From: Fimbriimonadaceae bacterium
Lineage (GTDB): Bacteria; Armatimonadota; Fimbriimonadia; Fimbriimonadales; Fimbriimonadaceae
Assembly: GCA_020849075.1 (NCBI GenBank)
Contig: JADLGZ010000076.1
Span: 1 to 8,026, forward strand
DNA: 8,026 bases
Direction of reading: 5' to 3'
Shown here: piece by piece, positions 1-6,374 of the stretch
Layout: every line of letters begins with the position of its first letter
How positions within the stretch are numbered: position 1 is the first letter of the stretch
The notes under the pieces: generated by a model
Seen by the model: only the letters and a program-made list of their open reading frames with translations
What the model was told of the DNA's origin: nothing
Database searches by the model: none
Program-made: the position numbers and the translations under genes

Positions 1-1313
1 CCGACACTATGCATGGCCATGAGCCAGGCCAGAAACGACAGCAAGAACGACGACGAGGCCTTCGCCAGCCGGAGGAGCCGTAGGGTGAGAAATCCTATGA
101 GCCCGTACAGCAGTCCAAGGCCGATCAACCCATTCTCGGCTAGGGTCGTGAACGTCAAGGAGTGAGCATCGTTGTAACCCCGTACGCTCCAAGCCCCGAA
201 GCCCCCATAGCCCTGCCCGATCAAAGGATCTTGCCGCCACAGTCGAAGCGCCTCATTCCGCAACTGGTCCCTGGCAAAACTGTCATCTCCCCCAGGTTTA
301 ACCCGCCCAAGAACGTCAATCATTTGTTCTGGACTCCCGACATTAAAGCGTTGTGCCCATACAATCCCAAGCGACTCTCGGTTGGGGACCACTGTCCACA
401 TTAGCGCGATGCCGACAAACATGGCTACGATTGCTAGGCTGAGCCCCTTGGGTGATCTATGATAGATCGCGAACAATCCGATGAGAACAAGCAGAGGGAC
501 CAGAAGAATTCCGGTTCGCGAGAGGCCCACAACCGCGCTAGCCAAAAAGAGAACGGAGATCATGCCTACGCACCACGCACCAAATCGTGAGGCTGTTGTC
601 AGAGCGATTGGCCATAAGAGAAGTAAGTAGGCGAAGATCAAGTTGTAATCGCTTACATTTCGGGTTCCAAGCAGCCCTGCCACACCACCCATTGACATGC
701 CCGACCCCAACCGAATCACGACAAAGGTTCCAGCCGTGAGAGCGACAAACCCAACAAGACCGCTGGCCCCCAATTGGGCCGGTGCAGAAATTTCGGATGC
801 AAATTGTTGCTTCAAGTAGGCATAGAGTAAGGGGAGGAAGATTGCAAATGCCAAGAACCCAAATGCGCCAACGGGTGACGCATCAACGCCACTCGCCCAC
901 CCGAGTAAGCCAACTCCGGCGCATAGCGCGAGGGAGACTTGCTCCAATCGGCTCAGGGATACGGGTCGTCGCCACAACTCGGCAGCGATTGCGCACGCAA
1001 CGGACACGTATGGAAGGGTCCGAATGAGAGACTGGGGCCCCAGCGCAAAGTCCCACGCCAGGCCGACTTGATAGAACTGGGTGAGAATGGGGATTAGGAT
1101 GATAAGCGAAGTTCGAATATCTTGGTAGCGGGGTAGGAAGAGAGCGACCAAGAGGCCAAAGATCGTGCAAGCAAGAGCATTGCGGGCCGTATCCATGGCC
1201 CCAAAGCCCATCAGGTTCAGCCCCAAGAAGTCGGTCGTAATGGCGACTAACGAGCCGAGGACGGAAAACGAAACTACGCACCCGATCAATCTCATCATCA
1301 CCGCCCGAATCAT
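1..1313 (-). CDS. O-antigen ligase / Wzy polymerase-family integral membrane protein (C-terminus beyond the window)
   Basis: Reading from the ATG at 1313, the frame stays open for 437 codons to the left edge, so the protein is incomplete at its C-terminus. It is very hydrophobic, with about ten or more likely membrane segments, e.g. near residues 8-26, 46-60, 68-82, 127-139, 148-166, 184-200, 222-240, 245-263, 267-283, 290-308 and 393-412. SRTGILLV at 265-272 matches the SR-containing motif of the Wzy/WaaL superfamily. The segment from about 318 to 390 is a large polar, probably periplasmic loop with DPLIGQGYGGFG at 362-373 and NDAH at 381-384, followed by LAENGLIGLG (391-400). That is the characteristic GxGxG...H...AExGxxG pattern, and His384 is the candidate catalytic histidine. 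It would polymerise repeat units or ligate a glycan to its acceptor at the outer face of the inner membrane; ligase and polymerase are not separable by motif. A Wzz-type partner in the same operon favours polymerase. Its start overlaps the glycosyltransferase stop (1310-1313). Confidence 0.8.
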   Translation of the reverse strand, partial: MIRAVMMRLIGCVVSFSVLGSLVAITTDFLGLNLMGFGAMDTARNALACTIFGLLVALFLPRYQDIRTSLIILIPILTQFYQVGLAWDFALGPQSLIRTLPYVSVACAIAAELWRRPVSLSRLEQVSLALCAGVGLLGWASGVDASPVGAFGFLAFAIFLPLLYAYLKQQFASEISAPAQLGASGLVGFVALTAGTFVVIRLGSGMSMGGVAGLLGTRNVSDYNLIFAYLLLLWPIALTTASRFGAWCVGMISVLFLASAVVGLSRTGILLVPLLVLIGLFAIYHRSPKGLSLAIVAMFVGIALMWTVVPNRESLGIVWAQRFNVGSPEQMIDVLGRVKPGGDDSFARDQLRNEALRLWRQDPLIGQGYGGFGAWSVRGYNDAHSLTFTTLAENGLIGLGLLYGLIGFLTLRLLRLAKASSSFLLSFLAWLMAMHSV

Positions 1314-2626
1314 GCAACTCTCCTAGTCACTTGTTCTTGCAAGAGGGCTTTTGCGAGGCGAAGTTGAGGCTGCCCAGTGGTCGCCAGGCGTGCCAGAGTT
1401 GCTCGTTGCTCTTGCTTGGCAAGCGGGTTGGCTAAAGCCTCCTGGACCGCCTTGATCAGATCTGCCCGGCTGGAGACAAGCTCCGCCGCCCGGATCTTCA
1501 GGAATGGCTTCTGATGGGTGTACTCATAAAATCGAGCAACGGACTCATGATGGGATAGCTTACGATCGCCATCATAGGCAACGGAAATAATAGGAACGTC
1601 GTTCGCGGCGGCGTCTAGGACGATCGTGCTGGCGCAATTAACGCACACATCGCTCGATTGGAGCATATCGCGGAGATTGACCAAGTCGTCGGATGGCGGA
1701 ACGGTGTCAACTCCGAAAGCGTCGGCTGATTCAGGCCATACAAGGACCTCGGTAAAGGTCTTGAGGAAATCGTAGTCTGATGGATTGTCATGAGGGTGGC
1801 AGCGAACTAAAAGTTCGGCATCGCCAAAGGCGCCAGCCTGCAGGGCTTCGGCAAGGTGCCGTGCGACAGCAGGTTGATCGGGGCAGGACTTGGTCGCAGT
1901 GTTGGCAAAGAGGATTCTCCTCTTGGCGGGCCTTGGCGAAGGCTGCTTTTCATAGATGCCAAAGCGCGGGATCCCTACGATCGGCACCTGGCGTTCAGAA
2001 AGGTTAGGCAAGAACTCCCTGACCTCTCGTTGCATGACCTCATTCCAAACGAAGACGGCATCAAACTCGCAAAAGAGAACTCCCTTCGAACTCAGGTTGT
2101 CCCAACTTGGGATCATTGTCACAACTCGAATGCCGGCTTCTCGGGCTGACTTGACCAAGGGATCTTCGCGAAAGTCCACGGGGTTCGTCGTGAATAGCAA
2201 ATCAACCTCGGGAATCGCTGCAGCAGCCGTCAGGTCCCAGCGGCGCCGCATCAGCCATTTTGCGACCAATTCACCTCGCGACGATTGAGCGACTGGTCTG
2301 ATCAGGGCGCTGGCGATCTTCTCGGCGCGAGATCGCTTACCGCGTTCCCTCATGATTCGCTCGGTCGCCACGTTCTGCCGTTCGAAAACGAAGCCCTTTT
2401 GTAACCTGCGGAGACGAGTGAGCTTCGGATGTTCTGGCGGGTGTGCATAAGGTACCCATTCAATGGGTCGCAAGCCGAGTAGCTCAACGAGGCCAACCAA
2501 GTGCGGAATCCGCGAGGGATGCGCAAGTCCAATAATCTCGCAATGGTCCTGAAGGTGCGCCGCCACCCCGCTGTGAAGGATGTTCTTTATCGCCCAATGA
2601 TTGGGAAACGTGATTGCGAGTTTCAT
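1310..2626 (-). CDS. GT-B-like putative glycosyltransferase, candidate sialyltransferase
   Basis: This 438-residue soluble protein looks like the two-domain GT-B fold shared by CDP-glycerol transferase-like and bacterial (poly)sialyltransferase families. The N-terminal half begins MKLAITFPNH. The linker region has MIPSWDNLSSKG at 171-182, FVWNE at 192-196 and VPIVGIPRFGIYE at 214-226, a signature of this glycosyltransferase type. The C-terminal half has an HP motif (VRCHPHDNP, His277-Pro278) and SSDVCVNCASTIVLDAA at 324-340, with a Ser-Thr pair at 333-334. An HP motif followed by an S-S/T motif is the pattern described for bacterial sialyltransferases, but related nucleotide-sugar transferases share it. 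An in-frame ATG at 2662 exists, but it lies inside neuA. The ATG at 2626 forms the same ATGA overlap as its neighbours and begins a typical beta-strand, so I chose it. Adjacency to neuA makes CMP-sialate a likely donor; this is inference. Confidence 0.65.
   Translation of the reverse strand: MKLAITFPNHWAIKNILHSGVAAHLQDHCEIIGLAHPSRIPHLVGLVELLGLRPIEWVPYAHPPEHPKLTRLRRLQKGFVFERQNVATERIMRERGKRSRAEKIASALIRPVAQSSRGELVAKWLMRRRWDLTAAAAIPEVDLLFTTNPVDFREDPLVKSAREAGIRVVTMIPSWDNLSSKGVLFCEFDAVFVWNEVMQREVREFLPNLSERQVPIVGIPRFGIYEKQPSPRPAKRRILFANTATKSCPDQPAVARHLAEALQAGAFGDAELLVRCHPHDNPSDYDFLKTFTEVLVWPESADAFGVDTVPPSDDLVNLRDMLQSSDVCVNCASTIVLDAAANDVPIISVAYDGDRKLSHHESVARFYEYTHQKPFLKIRAAELVSSRADLIKAVQEALANPLAKQEQRATLARLATTGQPQLRLAKALLQEQVTRRVA
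1320..1324 (-). promoter_or_regulatory. Ribosome binding site for the O-antigen ligase/polymerase gene
   Basis: AGGAG on the minus strand lies 6 nt before the ATG at 1313, good spacing for initiation. It is within the last codons of the glycosyltransferase gene and supports the 1313 start, which also makes an ATGA overlap. Confidence 0.7.
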
Positions 2627-3297
2627 GCGGCAAGTAGTCTTTCTGCTTCTTGCCAATCGCATTCCGTATCGATACTGAGAGCACTCTCAACGAGTAGCGG
2701 TGCGCAGCGACTGCCGTAGATGGAGCTTTGATCCATCAGAACATCACGCCTAACAAGGTAGGCCGTACCCTCGCGAACATAAGCTGGTGGGGCATCCTGC
2801 CGCCTCGTGACTGCACGCCCTGCCGGGAGAAAACTGGACAGGAGGCCATTTTCAATCTTCATTACATAGTGAGGGCTAAGCGTTCTTGGCACTTCGGCAA
2901 CGGAACATACCGAGTCATGCCCCTCCAATAGAGCTAATGCATCTCTCAAGTGTTGAGCCGTTCGCAGAGGCGAGGTTGGTTGCAAGAGTAAGACCACGTC
3001 GGGCCGGTAACCCGTACGTTCTAAGCAGGTAACACCGTGTTGCAACACATCAATCATGGGTGTGGCATCACCAGATAGCTCAGCGGGACGAATAAATGGT
3101 ACATCCAAGCCTATCTTACGTGCGAGTTCCATTACGGCAAGGTCATCGGTGCTAGTGACGATCCGGTCGCAAACGCCGCTTTCACATGCCACCCTAAAAG
3201 CGCGTTCAACCAAGCTCATTCCGCCGAGGATTCGACGGTTCTTTCCCGGAAGGCCCTTGCTTCCGGCCCTAGCTGGAATGAAACCAAGGACTCTCAT
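2623..3297 (-). CDS. neuA: CMP-N-acetylneuraminate cytidylyltransferase (CMP-sialic acid synthetase)
   Basis: The enzyme transfers CMP from CTP to the anomeric hydroxyl of sialic acid, giving CMP-sialate and pyrophosphate. The 224-residue length is typical of single-domain bacterial NeuA, with no esterase domain. The N-terminal nucleotide-binding motif IPARAGSKGLPGKN (7-20) is diagnostic. Other motifs are STDD at 49-52, RPAELSGDATPMIDV at 70-84, LLQPTSPLR at 104-112, RRQDAPPAYVREGTAYLVRR at 165-184 and IDTECDW at 209-215. The family motif near the end is normally DIDTxxDW, whose first two aspartates bind the metal; here the first is Ser208 and only Asp210 remains. The usual NGAIY is also REGTAY. 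These point to a divergent subfamily, but overall membership is clear. The ATG overlaps the methyltransferase stop (ATGA, 3294-3297), and the TGA overlaps the next start (2623-2626). Confidence 0.9.
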   Translation of the reverse strand: MRVLGFIPARAGSKGLPGKNRRILGGMSLVERAFRVACESGVCDRIVTSTDDLAVMELARKIGLDVPFIRPAELSGDATPMIDVLQHGVTCLERTGYRPDVVLLLQPTSPLRTAQHLRDALALLEGHDSVCSVAEVPRTLSPHYVMKIENGLLSSFLPAGRAVTRRQDAPPAYVREGTAYLVRRDVLMDQSSIYGSRCAPLLVESALSIDTECDWQEAERLLAA

Positions 3298-4205
3298 TTG
3301 ATGTTTTGGACCTGTCGGATCTCGCGGAAGTATTCAGTTACCCACGTCGGGTCGGGCATGATGAACGTAGCCTCCGTGGGCACGCAAGCATATGAAACAT
3401 GGAGGTGGTCGGCGCTGTAGCCCTTTCGAACCCATCGAAACCCAGCCCGGGCAAACATTGCTTCTGCGGTCTCCTGAGTCAGTGAGTAAACGTGGTCAAT
3501 CTTGACGGCATCTTCGACTGAGCCATTGCGAAGCATCGCAGCCCGGAAATCAACGATGTCCACCAGAAAGATTCCGTGGTCTGAGATAACTTGCCTCAAC
3601 TTGGTGAGGGTCGTGGAAACATCCAGCAGATGGTCAATAGTTTGGAAGAGTCCGATGATATCGAACTTGCGCCCTTTGGCATCCCAGTCCTCAACAAACC
3701 CCGTGATGCTTTCAATGCCAAGAGACTCGGCTTCGGCGGTCTCAGCGGGAGCGGGGTCAATTAAGGTTGTTTTGAGGTCGAAGCACTTCATAAACTCCCG
3801 TGCAACAACACCCGTTGACCCACCAACATCAAGGAGAGTTTGATGAGCTTCTGTGATGAATGGCCTAGCAAATTCTATGAACGCTTGGGCGTAAGGTACT
3901 TGCTCGCCTTGAATGGTCTTGGCATCAATGAGACGGCCATGATAGGCGCTCACGAGCGGTCGGTAAGTGCTTGCATAGAAGCTTCCGTATGCTTCAGCCG
4001 TCATGCGTGGGTTGAGCATCGTTAGGCCGCAATCATTGCACGCAGTGGCCTGGACCGGGTATCCGTAGCGGTCTTGGTGGGTAAGAATCACCCAGCGATC
4101 TGCCCCGCAACAGTTGCAAGGAAGGTAGTCCTCCTTCGGCTGTGTGGAGGGATCAAACCCAAGGGCTTGAATACGTTGTTGTCGAGTTTCGGCTAGGGCT
4201 ATCAT
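3294..4205 (-). CDS. SAM-dependent class I methyltransferase with N-terminal Cys4 zinc-binding motif
   Basis: This is a 303-residue methyltransferase. Residues 30-60 hold CNCCG...CNDCG, with two Cys pairs (Cys30/Cys33 and Cys56/Cys59) that look like a structural zinc site, as found before the catalytic domain in TylC3-type sugar methyltransferases. The Rossmann SAM-binding domain follows, with motif I LLDVGGSTG at 124-132, an acidic residue (Asp150) ending strand 2, FQTIDHLLD at 187-195 and a late helix/strand region DHVYSLTQETAEAMFARAGF at 237-256. It is shorter than the ~400-residue TylC3 enzymes and lacks most of their C-terminal domain. It overlaps neuC and neuA by ATGA at both ends, so it is tightly co-translated with sialic acid synthesis. 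Only a weak GGAGAA lies 12 nt before its ATG. Methylation of the nonulosonate or another residue of the glycan is an inference. The acceptor (O, N or C) cannot be read from the sequence. Confidence 0.85.
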   Translation of the reverse strand: MIALAETRQQRIQALGFDPSTQPKEDYLPCNCCGADRWVILTHQDRYGYPVQATACNDCGLTMLNPRMTAEAYGSFYASTYRPLVSAYHGRLIDAKTIQGEQVPYAQAFIEFARPFITEAHQTLLDVGGSTGVVAREFMKCFDLKTTLIDPAPAETAEAESLGIESITGFVEDWDAKGRKFDIIGLFQTIDHLLDVSTTLTKLRQVISDHGIFLVDIVDFRAAMLRNGSVEDAVKIDHVYSLTQETAEAMFARAGFRWVRKGYSADHLHVSYACVPTEATFIMPDPTWVTEYFREIRQVQNIK

Positions 4206-5377
4206 GCGGCTTTTTGGTTCTCCGTGGTTGTATATGAAAGTTGTTTTTGAGTTCTGAGGGTCAGCTTGGCGACCTTATCGGCAACAAGGGGCGAGACAAA
4301 GCCATCACCGTACAAAGTGCTTGGAGCGTATCGACCGTGGGCAATTTGCGCCCGGATTGCCGATTGGATCAAGTTGGCGTCTGGAATCAGATGGCAGACA
4401 TGGTCTCCGCGTTCTCTCCCGGCTTGGCGATTTCCCACCAGCACAACGGGGGTCCCAAAAAAGCTGGCATCGCGGACGAAGCTACTGCTGTTGCCAACTG
4501 CGCAGGCTGCCTTAGCGAGAACTTTGAGGTAGGCCTCTGGCGCGAGGTTAGTCATGGTGCGGAGCCAGCGTGTGGTGTCGGTCTCGAGTCGGAAGCGGCG
4601 GATCTCCTTGCTGATGTGATCGCTACCCGCGTCAATGTTTGGCCAGAGCAGAAGAGTGGGCATCTGAACTTGGCCAAGCGCATTCAGGAGTTCCCTCATT
4701 TGAGCGGCTTCGCCGCCAAACTCGGTGGTGGTGGGATGAAACAGAGCGAGAAGGTAGTTCTCGCGAAAATCAATGGGTGCTCCTGCGCCAACCTGATTCA
4801 TGACCGCATTGTCCAAACCCAAGTCCAAGGTCCTAGCGATGTCACTACTGGGGCAGCCGACGACCAAGATAGAGTCTTCACGCTCACCCATTCGCACCAG
4901 ATACTCAGCAGCCCGTTGGGTGCTCGGAACATGGTAGTGAGCAAATTTGCTGATCGCGTGCCGAGCACTCTCGTCGATCGAGCCGCTGACTTCTCCGCCT
5001 TGAATATGAATGAGCGTCAGGTTCATATAGGCGGCGGCAATCGCGGCTCCAAGCGCTTCATATCGATCGCCGATCATTAGGACGACATCGGGCCGCAAGC
5101 GTTGAAACTCATTCGTAAACTCAAGGACTCCAAGGCCAACCGACTTTGCCATGGTGGCCGGAGTTGAGCCTTCCAGTTCCATGTAGACCTCACTGGCGAC
5201 GTCAAATCCATCTTCGCGAATGACATCAACCGCTTTGCCGAACCGCTCCAAGACTAGAGTCCCGCCGCAAACGATTTGTAGGTCAACCTTCGGGTGGGCT
5301 CGAAGAGCCTCCATTACTGGGCGCAGGCGGCCGTAATTCGCTCGATCTACAAGGACAACACAAACTTTACGCAACAT
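4202..5377 (-). CDS. neuC: UDP-N-acetylglucosamine 2-epimerase, hydrolysing (NeuC)
   Basis: The hydrolysing epimerase converts UDP-GlcNAc to ManNAc plus UDP, the first committed step to sialic acid. The 391-residue protein is full length for the family and has the GT-B-like two-lobe fold. Numbered from the ATG at 5377, visible motifs are VDRANYGRLRP at 10-20 (family form TRADYGLLRP), GDRYE at 103-107, GGEVSGSIDESARH at 127-140, FHP at 213-215, GNSSS at 295-299 and the UDP-binding GNRQAGR at 315-321. Asp104, Glu129, Asp135/Glu136 and His214 fall where the catalytic carboxylates and histidine of 2-epimerases are expected. A GTG one codon upstream (5380) is possible, but the GGAG spacing favours the ATG. 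The gene overlaps the end of neuB by 11 bp and its TGA overlaps the next ATG (ATGA, 4202-4205). The epimerase of a related nonulosonate pathway (LegG type) cannot be excluded by sequence alone. Confidence 0.92.
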   Translation of the reverse strand: MLRKVCVVLVDRANYGRLRPVMEALRAHPKVDLQIVCGGTLVLERFGKAVDVIREDGFDVASEVYMELEGSTPATMAKSVGLGVLEFTNEFQRLRPDVVLMIGDRYEALGAAIAAAYMNLTLIHIQGGEVSGSIDESARHAISKFAHYHVPSTQRAAEYLVRMGEREDSILVVGCPSSDIARTLDLGLDNAVMNQVGAGAPIDFRENYLLALFHPTTTEFGGEAAQMRELLNALGQVQMPTLLLWPNIDAGSDHISKEIRRFRLETDTTRWLRTMTNLAPEAYLKVLAKAACAVGNSSSFVRDASFFGTPVVLVGNRQAGRERGDHVCHLIPDANLIQSAIRAQIAHGRYAPSTLYGDGFVSPLVADKVAKLTLRTQKQLSYTTTENQKAA

Positions 5378-6374
5378 CACGCTCCATGATCAATTCATCA
5401 AGGACTAAGTCGCGTTTGGCCGGGCGACCGACGACTTCTTGTATCCGAGATTCTGGGATGCCATTGCCGGGCTTCTTTAGAACAAGATGGTCTTCCTGAA
5501 TCAATTCACCTTGTCGAATCGGCTTTCGGACTACTAGGCTCTTTCCGAACATTTCCCTTAGGGGTTGCAGCTGGCTCGCCATATGGTCCTTGTCCACCGG
5601 GTTGGCTTGCATCGTCTCGATGGCACGGACCCCCTTGGTTAGCAGAGCAAACTCTTCAATGGTCAGCGAGGCTGAATTGTCTGGGCCGAAGGCGCCCCGG
5701 TGCCAGGTGATATGGGCTTCGAGAGCATCAAGACCCATTGCTACTGCCGCGAGCCCGGGGAAGATCTCACCGCTGTGGTCGCTGAGGCCTACGCCGCAGT
5801 CAAACTGATCACGAAACTGTTGCAGGATGTTTAGGCCAACTTGTTGCAGCGGCGTTGGATAAGCAGAGGTGCACTGAAACAGAGTCAACGGCACGCCCCG
5901 TTCTTGGACTCGCCTCACAACGCTGCGGATTTCCTTCCACCCCGCCATTCCGGTTGAGACGAACATTGGCCAACCCGACTCACTCATCGCGTCAAACATT
6001 CGTTTGCCCGAGATCTCGCCGCTGGCCACCTTCCAAGCCGGCATACCGATTCTCTTCAAGAGCTCGACCGCACGAAGGCTAAATGGGGAACATAGAAAGT
6101 CAATACCAATCTCGTTGCAGTGGGCTTTGATCTCAAACCACTGGGACTCGGTGAACTCCATCCGTTGCCAGTACTCGTATCGGCTCGAATCTTGCTTCGA
6201 AAACTTGATTCGCCATGGCTCATCAGGCGTGCTCTCGTCGGCCGCGAAATGCATTTGGAACTTCACCATATCGGCTCCAGCCGACTTGGCGGCATCAATA
6301 TAGGCGTGTGCCATACCTAGAGACCCATCGTGAGCCTGAGCGACTTCGGCGATCATCAGGCAGCGGTTGGCCAT
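5367..6374 (-). CDS. neuB: N-acetylneuraminate synthase (sialic acid/nonulosonate synthase, NeuB family)
   Basis: The enzyme condenses phosphoenolpyruvate with N-acetylmannosamine to make N-acetylneuraminate and phosphate in the cytoplasm. The 335-residue length is normal for the family. An N-terminal TIM-barrel synthase domain (about 1-255) is followed by a C-terminal SAF/antifreeze-like domain (about 278-335, with KKPGNGIPES). Visible motifs are AEVAQAHDGS at 9-18 (family form AEIGxNHxG), VKFQ at 37-40, SPF at 96-98, KVASGE at 115-120, STGM at 140-143, CTSAYPTP at 168-175, GLSDHS at 196-201 and EAHIT at 219-223, then FGPDNSAS. His200 and His221 are 21 residues apart, the spacing of the two metal-binding histidines known in meningococcal NeuB. 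The start is supported by a strong ribosome binding site. The product could be another nonulosonate, but none of the extra legionaminic or pseudaminic pathway genes are in view, and the neighbouring neuC and neuA favour Neu5Ac. The NxN/H region of the first motif is divergent (QAHD). Confidence 0.94.
   Translation of the reverse strand: MANRCLMIAEVAQAHDGSLGMAHAYIDAAKSAGADMVKFQMHFAADESTPDEPWRIKFSKQDSSRYEYWQRMEFTESQWFEIKAHCNEIGIDFLCSPFSLRAVELLKRIGMPAWKVASGEISGKRMFDAMSESGWPMFVSTGMAGWKEIRSVVRRVQERGVPLTLFQCTSAYPTPLQQVGLNILQQFRDQFDCGVGLSDHSGEIFPGLAAVAMGLDALEAHITWHRGAFGPDNSASLTIEEFALLTKGVRAIETMQANPVDKDHMASQLQPLREMFGKSLVVRKPIRQGELIQEDHLVLKKPGNGIPESRIQEVVGRPAKRDLVLDELIMERDVA
5382..5385 (-). promoter_or_regulatory. 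Short Shine-Dalgarno (GGAG) that decides the neuC start
   Basis: GGAG on the minus strand ends 4 nt before the ATG at 5377, but only 1 nt before the in-frame GTG at 5380. The ATG is therefore the better start for neuC, giving an 11-bp overlap with the end of neuB. Confidence 0.5.

Noticed and set aside
883..1317. A 144-codon minus-strand open frame beginning MHDSGGDDE
   Set aside because: It is in a different frame from the membrane protein starting at 1313, which stays open to the window edge and has clear membrane segments and Wzy/WaaL motifs. The 144-codon frame translates to a basic, proline- and arginine-rich product without a domain.
2627..2662. Twelve-codon upstream extension of the glycosyltransferase to an ATG at 2662
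   Set aside because: It would lie entirely inside the end of neuA and add a basic, non-conserved leader. The 2626 ATG forms the same ATGA overlap as three other junctions.
4241..5080. A 279-codon open frame on the plus strand, antisense to neuC
   Set aside because: It lies wholly within neuC, which has all its family motifs on the other strand. The antisense translation shows no recognisable domain, and no convincing ribosome binding site precedes it. Long antisense frames are common opposite GC-moderate coding sequence.
5367..6374. neuB as a pseudaminic or legionaminic acid synthase
   Set aside because: Not excluded outright, but neuC directly downstream and the lack of dehydratase, aminotransferase or acetyltransferase genes in view make Neu5Ac the simpler reading.
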